Assembly (NCBI RefSeq): GCF_001984195.1
Contig: NZ_MTQN01000010.1
Coordinates: forward strand, 930,001-994,000
Direction: 5' to 3'
Source: Kribbella sp. ALI-6-A
GTDB lineage: Bacteria > Actinomycetota > Actinomycetes > Propionibacteriales > Kribbellaceae
DNA length: 64,000 nucleotides
The notes under the pieces were generated by a model. It had not been told where the DNA came from, searched no databases, and saw only the letters and a program-made list of their open reading frames with translations. Numbering within the stretch: position 1 is the first letter of the stretch; every line of letters begins with the position of its first letter. Made by a program: the position numbers and the translations under genes. Of this stretch, positions 1-8,522 are shown one piece after another.

Positions 1-73
1 GCTGGTGATGCTGGCGATCGGGGCGGTCTTCTCGCTGATCTACCTGCGTGGTTTGAATACGGAGGCCGCATGA
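1..73 (+). CDS. C-terminal end of a sugar ABC transporter permease (partial)
   Basis: Reading from base 2, the last 23 codons give a hydrophobic segment and a short polar tail, then TGA at 71-73. This fits the end of a MalF-type permease, because the next gene is the MalG-type partner and its ATG overlaps this stop (ATGA). The rest of the gene lies outside the window, so the family call rests mainly on the neighbour. Confidence 0.6.
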   Translation, partial: LVMLAIGAVFSLIYLRGLNTEAA

Positions 74-897
74 TCGCCAGAGACCGCGTCAGCAAGCTCA
101 CCTCGAACCTGGTGCTGCTGGCGATCGGTGTGCTGTTCGTGCTGCCGCTGCTGTGGGTGTTGTTCGCCTCGATCAACCGGACCGCCGGGCTGACGGTCGA
201 GTTCCCGACCAATCCGACGCTCGGCAACTTCAAGGCGGTGCTGAACACCGACACGACGTACCGGCCGGTGCTGAACGGCATCGTGCTGTGCGGCGGCGCG
301 GCGCTGCTCACGATGATCTGCGCGGTGCTCGCGGCCTATCCGCTGTCGCGGTTCAAGTCGCGTTTCAACCGGCCGTTCCTGCTGACCGTGCTGTTCTGCA
401 CCGGGCTGCCGATCACCGCGGTGATGGTCCCGGTCTACGGGCTGTTCGTGCAGCTCAACCTGGTCGACACCCTCGGCGGCACGATCATGTTCATGGCCAC
501 CAGCTCGCTGCCCTTCGCGATCTGGCTGACCAAGACGTTCATGGACGGCGTACCGATCTCGCTGGAAGAGGCGGCCTGGGTCGACGGCGCCGGCAACATG
601 CAGGCCCTGCGCCGCATCGTCCTGCCGCTGATGTGGCCGGGCATCGCGGTCGTGCTGATCTTCACCTTCATCGGCATGTGGGGAAACTTCTTTGTCCCCT
701 TCATGCTGCTGCTCTCCCCGGAACGCCTGCCGGCCTCGGTGAGCATCTTCACCTTCTTCGGCCAGTACGGCGAACCGAACTACGGCCAGCTGGCGGCGTA
801 CTCGCTGATCTACACGTTCCCCGTGTTGCTGCTCTACCTGCTGCTCAGCCGCAAGCTCGGCGGCGCGTTCGCCCTGGGCGGCGCGATCAAGGGCTGA
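70..897 (+). CDS. Carbohydrate ABC transporter permease, MalG type
   Basis: Inner-membrane permease of a CUT1-type sugar importer; it forms the channel with the upstream permease and docks the ATPase through its EAA loop. The 275-residue length is usual for the family. A first membrane segment lies at about residues 13-33, several more follow, and the EAA motif EAAWVDGAG sits at residues 167-175 followed by an I-x-LP pattern. The start overlaps the upstream stop by ATGA, so the two permeases are translationally coupled. The substrate cannot be told. The gene ends 3'-to-3' against the following regulator with an 11-base overlap. Confidence 0.9.
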   Translation: MIARDRVSKLTSNLVLLAIGVLFVLPLLWVLFASINRTAGLTVEFPTNPTLGNFKAVLNTDTTYRPVLNGIVLCGGAALLTMICAVLAAYPLSRFKSRFNRPFLLTVLFCTGLPITAVMVPVYGLFVQLNLVDTLGGTIMFMATSSLPFAIWLTKTFMDGVPISLEEAAWVDGAGNMQALRRIVLPLMWPGIAVVLIFTFIGMWGNFFVPFMLLLSPERLPASVSIFTFFGQYGEPNYGQLAAYSLIYTFPVLLLYLLLSRKLGGAFALGGAIKG

Positions 898-1858
898 CCC
901 CGCGACGATTGGTGTGCAGCAGCGACCGGCCCAGCGGAGTCAGCGTATGACGGACCGCCGGGCCGGTCCGGTGAGTGGTGATCAGCCCTGCCGACCGCAG
1001 GACCGCGGTGTGCTGGCTGGCCGAGGCCGGTGAGATGCCGACCTGGTCAGCCAGTCCCGTGGTGTTCGGCGTACTGGCGACCGCGTGCAGTACGGCGGCG
1101 CGGGTGCGGCCGAGGAGGTCGGCGAGCGGTTTGATGCTGCTCAGGTCGTGTGACGGTTTGCCGATCGGGTAGACGATCACTACCGGTTCGTCGCCGACGT
1201 CGACGAACGTCGGCACCGGCTGCAAGTACGACGGGACCAGCGTGACCCCACGGCCGTTCGGGGTCAGGTCGATGTCGCTGCCTCCCGGGCACTCGTACGA
1301 CAACGTCGACGACCTCCAGTGCAGGAGCGGGCTGAGCGTCGACAGCACCCGGTCGATGCCCTGGTCGACGATCAGGGATCCGCGGGCGACCCGATCGGCG
1401 TACACGGCCGCGGTGATCTCCGACCAGTACGGCGCCACAGCCAGCTCGTGAAACGCGAGCGCGGCGGCGCGCAGCCGGCGCCGGGCCTGATCGGATCCCG
1501 TGGCCAACTCGGCCGTCCGCCCCGGCAGCTGACCCGCCTCGATGCGGGGCACCAGCTCAGCGCGCAGTGTCTCCGTGGGTGTCTCGATCACCCGGTCGAG
1601 AGCGCTCGCGAAGTCGCTGCTGTTGACGATCGGGGTCAGGAAGTCCGGAGCCCAGCGCGGCACCCCGCACAGGTCCAGGTAGGGCAGCATCACCGGCCGG
1701 AGCCCAGCCCGGGTCTGCGCGTTCCAGGAGGCCAGGTACGCCGGTTGGTGCGGTTGGTTCAACCGCCGACCGGCGGAGCACAGCTCCTGCATCGCGGACG
1801 GCATCCGGACCACGACCGTACGACTGAGGTCGCGGGCGGTCAGATGCAGGGTCAGCAC
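887..1858 (-). CDS. Winged-helix (ArsR-type) transcriptional regulator, DUF5937-like
   Basis: Probable cytoplasmic DNA-binding regulator of about 323 residues. The C-terminal 80 residues form an ArsR-like winged helix; the turn and recognition helix lie in the segment LADQVGISPASASQHTAVL. The long N-terminal region resembles the DUF5937 domain often fused to such HTHs. I chose the GTG at 1858 because the sequence that follows (VLTLHLTARDLSRT) matches the way this family usually begins; a TTG at 1888 gives ten more residues. There is no clear ribosome site for either. It converges on the sugar permease, and nothing shows what it controls. Confidence 0.7.
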   Translation of the reverse strand: MLTLHLTARDLSRTVVVRMPSAMQELCSAGRRLNQPHQPAYLASWNAQTRAGLRPVMLPYLDLCGVPRWAPDFLTPIVNSSDFASALDRVIETPTETLRAELVPRIEAGQLPGRTAELATGSDQARRRLRAAALAFHELAVAPYWSEITAAVYADRVARGSLIVDQGIDRVLSTLSPLLHWRSSTLSYECPGGSDIDLTPNGRGVTLVPSYLQPVPTFVDVGDEPVVIVYPIGKPSHDLSSIKPLADLLGRTRAAVLHAVASTPNTTGLADQVGISPASASQHTAVLRSAGLITTHRTGPAVRHTLTPLGRSLLHTNRRGVSP

Positions 1859-1929
1859 CCCACGACTGTGCCATTCAGGCTGGGTCAAAAGGTGTCGACG
1901 GACGCCGCGGACCGGCCGAACCTCGCGTC

Positions 1930-2889
1930 ATGATCAAACTTCTCGCGGCCGTGACCGCCCTCCTGACCGTGGCGCAACCCGCGGTCGCCACGCACCACAG
2001 CCTGCCCACCACCTACATCGTCTCCCGTGACTCCGGCGTGCTGCCCGAGGGCATCGCCGTGACGCGGGACGGCACGATCTACGTCACCAGTTACGGGACC
2101 GGAGCCGTCTATCGCGGCACGGTCCGCGATCCCGAGCTGAAGCCCTTCCTGCCGGCCGGCTCCGACGGCCGGGCTCGCGCGACCGGTGTTCACGTCGACG
2201 ACCGTGGCCGCGTGTTCGTGGCCGGCTTCGACACCGGTGCGCTGTTCGTCTACTCGGCGGGCGGCGACCTGCTGGCCAAGCGCGCCACTCCAGTCACCGG
2301 AACAGCGCTCAACGACCTGGTCATCACCAAGGACGCCGTGTACGTCACCGACTCCCGGACCGGCGTCCTGTGGCGCTCGTCGCTCGCCGGAGGACGGGTC
2401 GGCCCGCTGACCCGATGGCTCGGCCCGGAGGATTTCCCTGTCGTACCGGGTTTCCTGAACGGCATCGCGGCCACGCCGGACGGTCGCATCGCACTGGTGG
2501 CCGACGGCGGAACCGGCAGTGGTGAACCAGGCGACGACCACCTCTTCCGGATCGACCTCCAGCGCCGGACGGCCACCGAAATGACCGTCAGCGGCGGGCA
2601 ACTCGGTGTCTCCGACGGGTTGCTGCTCGAGGGCAACCGCCTGTACGGCGTCGTGGACCTGCCCGCGGACGCGACCGGAACCAACCCGTCGGCCGTCAAC
2701 CTCGCCGTTCTCGACCGTGGCCTGACCGCGGCGTACGTGGTCCGGCAGTCCGGCTCGGTGCCGCGCGCGCAGACGCCGACGACGATCGCGCGGGACCCGG
2801 CCGGCCGGTTGCTCTGGGTCAACAGTCAGCTCGGCAATCCCTCGCCCACGGCGCCGTTCACGGTGACGGTGGTGCCCGGACTGCGGTGA
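1930..2889 (+). CDS. Secreted SMP-30/gluconolactonase-like beta-propeller protein
   Basis: A 319-residue protein with a Sec signal peptide (residues 1 to about 20, ending AQPAVA). The mature part repeats short strands such as GIAVTRDGTIYVTSYGTG and GIAATPDGRIALVADGG, the pattern of six-bladed SMP-30/gluconolaconase or NHL-type propellers. Such proteins hydrolyse lactones or simply bind ligands outside the cell; the activity here is unknown. It stands alone, divergent from the ArsR-type regulator, so that regulator could control it. I see no strong ribosome site before the ATG. Confidence 0.7.
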   Translation: MIKLLAAVTALLTVAQPAVATHHSLPTTYIVSRDSGVLPEGIAVTRDGTIYVTSYGTGAVYRGTVRDPELKPFLPAGSDGRARATGVHVDDRGRVFVAGFDTGALFVYSAGGDLLAKRATPVTGTALNDLVITKDAVYVTDSRTGVLWRSSLAGGRVGPLTRWLGPEDFPVVPGFLNGIAATPDGRIALVADGGTGSGEPGDDHLFRIDLQRRTATEMTVSGGQLGVSDGLLLEGNRLYGVVDLPADATGTNPSAVNLAVLDRGLTAAYVVRQSGSVPRAQTPTTIARDPAGRLLWVNSQLGNPSPTAPFTVTVVPGLR

Positions 2890-2955
2890 TCGCGGGGGCC
2901 GCCGACGGCGCTCCGCTGTCGGCGAACGGCCCGTCGGGTGGCAGTGACGAGCGGG

Positions 2956-2961
2956 TAGGTT
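2956..2961 (+). promoter_or_regulatory. -10 box for a leaderless M16 peptidase transcript
   Basis: TAGGTT lies six bases before the ATG at 2968. This spacing would start the mRNA on or next to the start codon, and no ribosome site is visible, so translation is probably leaderless. Inferred from position only. Confidence 0.45.
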
Positions 2962-2967
2962 GGCGGC

Positions 2968-4260
2968 ATGCCGCTGACGTATCCGCTCGTTGAGCAGACT
3001 CTGGACAACGGGTTGCGCGTGGTCGTGAGCATCGACCGCGCCGTGCCCATCGTCGCCGTGAACCTCTGGTACGACGTGGGCTCGCGGCACGAGCCGCCGG
3101 GTCTGACCGGGTTCGCCCACCTGTTCGAGCACCTGATGTTCCAGGGCTCGCGCAACGTGAAGTCCGGCGAGCACTTCGCCCTGCTGGAGAGCGCGGGCGC
3201 GAGCCTGAACGCCTCGACCTTCTTCGACCGGACCAACTACTTCGAGTCCCTGCCCAGCGGTGGGCTCGACCTCGCGCTGTGGCTCGAGGCCGACCGGATG
3301 GGCTACCTGCTCGACGCGGTCAACCAGGAGAACCTGGACAACCAGCGCGACGTGGTCAAGGAGGAGAAGCGGCAGAGCTACGACAACCGGCCGTACGGCG
3401 ACTCCTACGAGCGGCTGGTCCGGCTCGCCTTCCCGCAGAACCACCCGTACGCGCACATGACGATCGGGTCGATGGAGGACCTGGACGCCGCCTCGGTCGA
3501 GGACGTGCACGCGTTCTTCCGCAAGTACTACGGCCCGAACAACGCCGTCCTGTCGATCGTCGGTGACGTCGACGAGGAAGAGGCGTTCCAGGCGGCCAAG
3601 CGGTACTTCGGTCACCTGCCCGCGATCCCGCAGCCGCCGCCGGCGCCCGACGGCACGATCGGGCCGTTGCAGGGTGTGGCCCGCGACGACGTCGTCGAGG
3701 ACGTGCCGTCGGACCTGGTCACGATGATGTTCCGGCTGCCCGTCGACGGCACGCCGGAGCTGGACGCCGCGGCGCTGGCGCTCGATGTTCTGGCGGCCGG
3801 CCAGAGCGGCCGGCTGAACCGGCGGCTGGTCCGCGACGAGCAGATCGCGCAGTCGGTGTCCGGTGGCGCGCTGCCGCTGATCGGCGGGGTCTCGTTCGGC
3901 ACGCTGACCGGGATCGCGTCGGACGGCGTCGATCTGCAGAAGGTCGAGGACGCGCTGCTCGAAGAGGTGGAGAAGCTCGCCGCCGACGGGATCACCGAGG
4001 ACGAGCTGGCCACCGTGCAGGCCCAGGCCGAGCGGGACTGGCTGGAGCAGCTGGCGAGCTGCGCCGGCCGGGCGGACGAGATCTCCCACCACACGCTGCT
4101 GTTCGGCGACCCGAACCGGATCAACACCCGGATCGACCAGCTCCGCGCGGTCACCGTCGAGCAGGTGCAGCAAGCCGCGACGCAGTGGATCAGAGCCGAG
4201 GGCCGGGTCCAGGTGACCTACCGGAAGAACACCGACGCAACCGAAAGTGGGAACGCATGA
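2968..4260 (+). CDS. M16 family zinc metallopeptidase (active subunit)
   Basis: A 430-residue M16B (PqqL/mitochondrial processing peptidase-like) protein. The inverted zinc motif HLFEH is at residues 51-55, and a downstream glutamate at about residue 132 (in VVKEEKR) has the spacing of the third metal ligand. No signal peptide is seen, so it probably acts on peptides in the cytosol. The next gene encodes a second M16 protein without the zinc motif and overlaps this stop by ATGA. The pair therefore probably forms the usual heterodimer of catalytic and non-catalytic subunits. Confidence 0.92.
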   Translation: MPLTYPLVEQTLDNGLRVVVSIDRAVPIVAVNLWYDVGSRHEPPGLTGFAHLFEHLMFQGSRNVKSGEHFALLESAGASLNASTFFDRTNYFESLPSGGLDLALWLEADRMGYLLDAVNQENLDNQRDVVKEEKRQSYDNRPYGDSYERLVRLAFPQNHPYAHMTIGSMEDLDAASVEDVHAFFRKYYGPNNAVLSIVGDVDEEEAFQAAKRYFGHLPAIPQPPPAPDGTIGPLQGVARDDVVEDVPSDLVTMMFRLPVDGTPELDAAALALDVLAAGQSGRLNRRLVRDEQIAQSVSGGALPLIGGVSFGTLTGIASDGVDLQKVEDALLEEVEKLAADGITEDELATVQAQAERDWLEQLASCAGRADEISHHTLLFGDPNRINTRIDQLRAVTVEQVQQAATQWIRAEGRVQVTYRKNTDATESGNA

Positions 4261-5603
4261 GTAGCGGGGCTCTGACCACGCCGCCGGTCGTCGCGCCGCC
4301 GCGGCCGTGGACCTTCCCGGCCTCGACCACCACCAGCACCCGCGCCGGTACGCCGGTGCACGTGTTCGACCGGCCGGGCCAGTACGTCGCGACCGTGCGG
4401 GTCACGATCGCGCTGCCGCTGTTCGCCGAGCCGCGGGAGCTCGAGGGTGTCGCGACGATCATGTCCCGCACGCTCGACGAGGGCACCGAGCTGCACTCGG
4501 CCAACGAGTTCGCCGCGGCGCTCGAGCGGCACGGCGCGGCGTACGGGGTCGATGTCAGCTCCGACGCGCTGCACGTGGAGATCTCGGTGCCGGTCTCGCA
4601 GCTGGCTCCGGCGGTCAAGCTGCTCGCGGAGGCGGTCACCCGGCCCGCGTTCAACGCTGCCGACGTGGGTCGGCACGTGACGATCCGGCTCGGCGAGATC
4701 AACCAGGAGCGGGCCAACGCGGGCTACCGCGCCCGGGAGACCTTCGCCGCGCACCTGTTCGACCCGAGCACGCGCCGCTCCCGCCCCACCGCCGGTACGC
4801 CGGACACGATCCGCCGGCTGACCAACGCCGAGGTCGCGCGGTTCTACCGCGACAACGTCGGTCCGGCCCGGGCGCAGATCCTGTTCGCCGGCGACGCGAC
4901 CGGCGTGGACGTGGCCGGTATCGTCGACGACGCGTTCGGCGACTGGACCGCGCAGGCGGGTCCCGCGCTGGAGACCCCCGAGCCGCTGTACGTCGTGGGC
5001 GATCGCATCGTGCTGGTGGACCGGCCGGGCTCGGTCCAGAGCCAGCTGCTGATCGGCTGTCCCGGACCGGACCGCCGCGAGGACATCTGGGGCGCGGCCG
5101 CGGTCGCGAACCACGTGGTCGGCGGCACGATCACGTCGCGCGTCGACACCGTGCTGCGCGAGGAGAAGGGCTACACCTACGGCACCCGGTCCAGCTTCAC
5201 CGCGGCGCGCAAGGGTGGCACGTTCAGCCTCGGCGGCGCGGTCCGGACCGAGGTGACCGGGGCCGCGATCACCGACGCGCTGCGCATCCTGCGGGAGGCC
5301 CGTGACGGGCTGACCGACAAGGAGGTCGGCGAGTCGAAGGACAACCTGATCCGGACCGCGCCGCTGCGCTACGAGCAGGCCGACTCGATCGCCCAGCAGG
5401 TCGGCAGCAACATCGCCGCCGGCGTACCGCTGGACTTCGCCGACACCTACCTGGCCCAGATCGCCGCGACGACCGCCGAGTCCGCCACCGAGGCCTACCG
5501 GCGCTACGTGGGAACCAACGGGCTGCTGGTGATCGTCGTAGGGGAGGCCAAGGAAGTTCGCGACCAGCTCACGGGGCTGGGCGACGTGACGGAACTGAGC
5601 TGA
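4257..5603 (+). CDS. M16 family peptidase, non-catalytic subunit
   Basis: A 448-residue M16-fold protein. Where the partner has HxxEH, this one reads LEGVATIMSRTLDEGTE, so the zinc-binding histidines are missing. It keeps the late R/Y-type element (EEKGYTYGTRSSF, about residues 303-315) that M16 non-catalytic subunits use to close the chamber over substrate. The ATG at 4257 overlaps the stop of the catalytic subunit; longer in-frame starts would run into that gene. It very probably pairs with the upstream protein. A 13-bp hairpin lies just after the stop. Confidence 0.9.
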   Translation: MSSGALTTPPVVAPPRPWTFPASTTTSTRAGTPVHVFDRPGQYVATVRVTIALPLFAEPRELEGVATIMSRTLDEGTELHSANEFAAALERHGAAYGVDVSSDALHVEISVPVSQLAPAVKLLAEAVTRPAFNAADVGRHVTIRLGEINQERANAGYRARETFAAHLFDPSTRRSRPTAGTPDTIRRLTNAEVARFYRDNVGPARAQILFAGDATGVDVAGIVDDAFGDWTAQAGPALETPEPLYVVGDRIVLVDRPGSVQSQLLIGCPGPDRREDIWGAAAVANHVVGGTITSRVDTVLREEKGYTYGTRSSFTAARKGGTFSLGGAVRTEVTGAAITDALRILREARDGLTDKEVGESKDNLIRTAPLRYEQADSIAQQVGSNIAAGVPLDFADTYLAQIAATTAESATEAYRRYVGTNGLLVIVVGEAKEVRDQLTGLGDVTELS

Positions 5604-5613
5604 CGGACTGACA

Positions 5614-5649
5614 TCCTCTGCTCAGGCCCTACCGGCCCTGAGCAGAGGA
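5614..5649 (+). promoter_or_regulatory. Stem-loop masking the ribosome site of the next gene (possible terminator)
   Basis: A perfect 13-bp stem (5614-5626 with 5637-5649) closes a 10-base loop. Its right arm contains most of the AGAGGAG ribosome site used by the ATG at 5656. It may end the M16 transcript, hold back translation of the small membrane protein in read-through mRNA, or do both. There is no U-tract after it. Confidence 0.6.
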
Positions 5650-5655
5650 GCAGTC

Positions 5656-6057
5656 ATGTCGTTCGGTGAGCGACCGCAGGACCAGCCGCGGAACCAGTCG
5701 CAGTACCCGCAGTACGGGCGGCCCGATCAAGGGCGGCCGGGGTACGGCAACTACCCGCTCCAGCCGGGCTGTCCCGATCAGCCCGCGTACGGCGTACTGC
5801 GGGACAACTCCAACGCGACCGTGGCGCTGGTGCTCGGCCTGCTGCCGCTGATCACCGGGCTGCTGATCCTCTCGCCGATCGCCTGGTGGAAGGCGAACCA
5901 GGCACTGGCCGAGATCGACGCGGCGCCCGGCGTCTACAACAATCGCGGCATGGCCGTCGGCGGCCAGATCGCCGGCATCATCGGAACCGTTCTGCTGATC
6001 CTGGTCGTCGTCGGCGTGGCCGCGATGCTGCTGCTGTTCGGAGTCTTCCTGGACTGA
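5656..6057 (+). CDS. Small DUF4190-type membrane protein
   Basis: A 133-residue protein with a polar N-terminus rich in Gln, Pro, Gly and Tyr (residues 1-45) and two hydrophobic helices (about 57-78 and 100-130). The connecting segment SPIAWWKANQAL followed by GMAVGGQIAGIIG is the DUF4190 pattern. Function is unknown; in actinomycetes such proteins lie in the cytoplasmic membrane with a disordered tail. The ATG follows GAGGAG closely, but that site lies in a strong hairpin. Confidence 0.8.
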   Translation: MSFGERPQDQPRNQSQYPQYGRPDQGRPGYGNYPLQPGCPDQPAYGVLRDNSNATVALVLGLLPLITGLLILSPIAWWKANQALAEIDAAPGVYNNRGMAVGGQIAGIIGTVLLILVVVGVAAMLLLFGVFLD

Positions 6058-6193
6058 GCCTCCAGCAGTTGACCGCGCCACCACGGCGGTCATTCGTTTG
6101 ATTGGAAAACTGACAACGTCCGCCCCCTCCCATCGCGCGCACGGCTGACTTACGTTGTGCGCGTCACACTCACTCCTGGGAGGGGATCCGCTC

Positions 6194-7885
6194 GTGAGAG
6201 ACGTCCGCAGATCGTTGTACGCGGCATCGGGTGCGTTCGCACTCGTCGCGGCCGGCCTGGCCGTGCCGGCCGTGGCCGGGGCGCAGGCCGCCGGTGGCAG
6301 CACGGAGTACCTGGTGCTGATCGAGCAAGGGGCCGACCGCGCCGAGGCCCTGGCCGCCGTGAAGGCCGCCGGTGGCGAAGTGGTCAAGGAGAACAAGAAC
6401 CTGGGCACGATCACCGTGCGGGCCGCCTCGTCCGGCTTCTCCACCCGGGTCTCGGCGTCGGGCGCGGTCGAGGGTGCCGCCCGGAGCCGGCCGATCGGGC
6501 AGTTGCCGCGGACCAAGCCGCGGACGATCGAGCAGGAGAACCGGGGCGCGGCCGCGAAGCAGTCGAAGGCGGCGAAGAAGAGCGCCAAGGGCATGGATCC
6601 GCTCGACGCCAAGCTGTGGGGCCTGAGGATGGTCCGCTCCGACCTGGCCCGCACCGTCCAGCCCGGCCGCAAGCAGGTCAAGGTCGGCATCCTGGACTCC
6701 GGGATCGACGCCCGCAACCCCGACATCGCGCCGAACTTCGACTGGAAGCTGTCCCGCAACTTCGCCACCGACGTGCCCGAGTACGACGGCGCGTGCGAGT
6801 TCCGCGGCTGCGTCGACCCGGTCGGCTGGGACGACAGCGGCCACGGCACCCACGTGGCCGGCACGATCGGTGCCGCGGTCAACGGTCTCGGGGTCTCCGG
6901 GGTCGCGCCGAAGGTGACGCTGGTCCAGATCCGCGGCGGCCAGGACAGCGGTCTGGTCTTCCTCAACCCGGTGCTCGACGCGCTCACCTACGCCGGTGAC
7001 GTCGGCCTGGACGTGGTCAACATGTCGTTCTACGTCGACCCGTGGCTGTACAACTGCATCAACAACCCGGCCGACAGCCCGGAGGCCCAGCTCGAGCAGC
7101 GGACCACGATCCGGGCGATGACGCGCGCACTCAACTACGCGCACCACCGCGACGTCACGCTGGTCGGCTCGCTCGGCAACAACCACGAGGACCTCGGCAA
7201 GCCGCGGCCGGACACCAGCAGCCCGGACTTCGGCGACGTCCCGCCGTACACGCGGCCGATCGACAACGCGACCTGTTTCGACCTGCCGGTCGAGGGGCCG
7301 CACGTGATCGGCGTGTCGGCGCTCGGTCCGTCGGGCAACAAGGCCGACTACTCCAATTACGGCGTGGAGCAGACCGAGGTGTCGGCGCCGGGTGGCTGGT
7401 TCCGCGACTACTTCGGCACGCCGCAGCACCGGGTCAACGAGAACCTGATCCTGTCGACGTACCCGGTGAACACGTTGCAGGTCGACGGCCTGGTCGATGC
7501 CAACGGCAACATCACGCCGGACGGCGTCACGGCCGGCGTGGAGAAGCAGTGCCCGCCCGGTGTCACCGACTACACCAAGTGCGGCTACTACAACTGGTTG
7601 CAGGGCACGTCGATGGCGTCGCCGCACGCGAGCGGTGTCGCCGCGCTGATCGTCAGCGAGTACGGCCGCGGTGGCAAGGGCGGCTTCAGCTACTCGCCGG
7701 ACAAGGTCCGCAAGATCCTGCTCGGTACGGCGCAGGAGCGGGCCTGCCCGAACCCGCCGCTGGTGACCTACATCAACGAGGGCCGGACGCCGGAATGGAA
7801 CGCGCTGTGCGAGGGGACCCGCAGCTTCAACGGGTTCTACGGTCACGGCATCGTGGACGCGTGGGCGGCGGTGACCAGGTACTGA
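6194..7885 (+). CDS. Secreted S8 (subtilisin) serine peptidase
   Basis: A 563-residue preproprotease. The GTG at 6194 follows GGGAGGGG and begins a typical signal peptide (VRDVRRSLYAASG...AVAGAQA). An I9-like propeptide of about 70 residues comes next. The triad is complete: Asp168 in ILDSGID, His217 in DSGHGTHVAGT and Ser473 in GTSMASPHASG. The segment between His and Ser is long and contains cysteines that may pair after export. It acts outside the cell, probably in protein breakdown. A hairpin between this gene and the convergent CBS gene may end both transcripts. Confidence 0.93.
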   Translation: MRDVRRSLYAASGAFALVAAGLAVPAVAGAQAAGGSTEYLVLIEQGADRAEALAAVKAAGGEVVKENKNLGTITVRAASSGFSTRVSASGAVEGAARSRPIGQLPRTKPRTIEQENRGAAAKQSKAAKKSAKGMDPLDAKLWGLRMVRSDLARTVQPGRKQVKVGILDSGIDARNPDIAPNFDWKLSRNFATDVPEYDGACEFRGCVDPVGWDDSGHGTHVAGTIGAAVNGLGVSGVAPKVTLVQIRGGQDSGLVFLNPVLDALTYAGDVGLDVVNMSFYVDPWLYNCINNPADSPEAQLEQRTTIRAMTRALNYAHHRDVTLVGSLGNNHEDLGKPRPDTSSPDFGDVPPYTRPIDNATCFDLPVEGPHVIGVSALGPSGNKADYSNYGVEQTEVSAPGGWFRDYFGTPQHRVNENLILSTYPVNTLQVDGLVDANGNITPDGVTAGVEKQCPPGVTDYTKCGYYNWLQGTSMASPHASGVAALIVSEYGRGGKGGFSYSPDKVRKILLGTAQERACPNPPLVTYINEGRTPEWNALCEGTRSFNGFYGHGIVDAWAAVTRY

Positions 7886-7897
7886 CGCTGTGGTGAG

Positions 7898-7937
7898 CAA
7901 GGGCCCGGCCGCGGCGGTTGCCGCGACCGGGCCCTTG
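7898..7937. terminator. Hairpin between convergent S8 and CBS genes
   Basis: A 17-bp GC-rich stem with one mismatch (7898-7914 with 7921-7937) and a six-base loop lies between two genes that end towards each other. It is symmetric, so it could serve both strands. Confidence 0.7.
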
Positions 7938-7951
7938 GCCGTGAGTGGGGG

Positions 7952-8377
7952 TCAGCCGGCGATGTAGTTGGACAGCTGTTCCTTCTCGAACTCGAGTTCG
8001 CCGATGCGGGACTTGACCACGTCGCCGATGCTGACGATGCCGGTCAGCCGGTCGTCGACGACGACCGGGACGTGCCGGATCCGCTGGTCGGTCATCAGCC
8101 GCATCAGGTTGTCGATCAGGTCGTCCGGGCCGCAGGTGTGCACCGGCGACGTCATGATCGCGCTGACCCGGACCTGGCCGGCCTCGGGTGTCGCGTTGAG
8201 CAGCCGGACCACGTCGCGTTCGGACACGATGCCGGCCACGCTGGAGCCGTCCGGGCTGACCACGAGCGCGCCGACGTTGTGCTCGGCGAGCAGCGCTAGC
8301 AGCTCGGTGACGGTGGCTTCGGGGGAGATGGTGACGACTTGGTTGCCCTTGCCGCGCAAAACGTCGTTGATCTTCAC
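7952..8377 (-). CDS. Tandem CBS-domain protein
   Basis: A 141-residue soluble protein made of two CBS domains, about residues 5-63 and 73-130. Signature pieces are GALVVSPDG...VAGIVSERDVVR and HVPVVVDDRLTGIVSIGDVV. CBS pairs bind adenosyl ligands and act as energy sensors; the stand-alone form has no fixed target. The GTG at 8377 has a very good ribosome site (AGGAGG, six bases away). Longer in-frame starts upstream are shadows of the divergent transporter gene. Confidence 0.9.
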   Translation of the reverse strand: MKINDVLRGKGNQVVTISPEATVTELLALLAEHNVGALVVSPDGSSVAGIVSERDVVRLLNATPEAGQVRVSAIMTSPVHTCGPDDLIDNLMRLMTDQRIRHVPVVVDDRLTGIVSIGDVVKSRIGELEFEKEQLSNYIAG

Positions 8378-8522
8378 GGAGCCTCCTGCTGGATCGAGAG
8401 CCCAAGACCCCACGGTAGCGTCAACCGGCCGCCAGCGGCAGATCTGGCAGAATGCGGATGGTGACCACCGCCCGTCCCGCCCGCCGGAACCGAGGTCCGT
8501 TCTCGTCACCTTCGGTGATCGG

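Noticed and set aside
1885..4173. A 762-codon minus-strand open frame opposite the beta-propeller and M16 genes
   Set aside because: It is antisense to two clear genes and has Arg/Val/Gly-rich shadow composition with no family motif. High GC makes such frames common.
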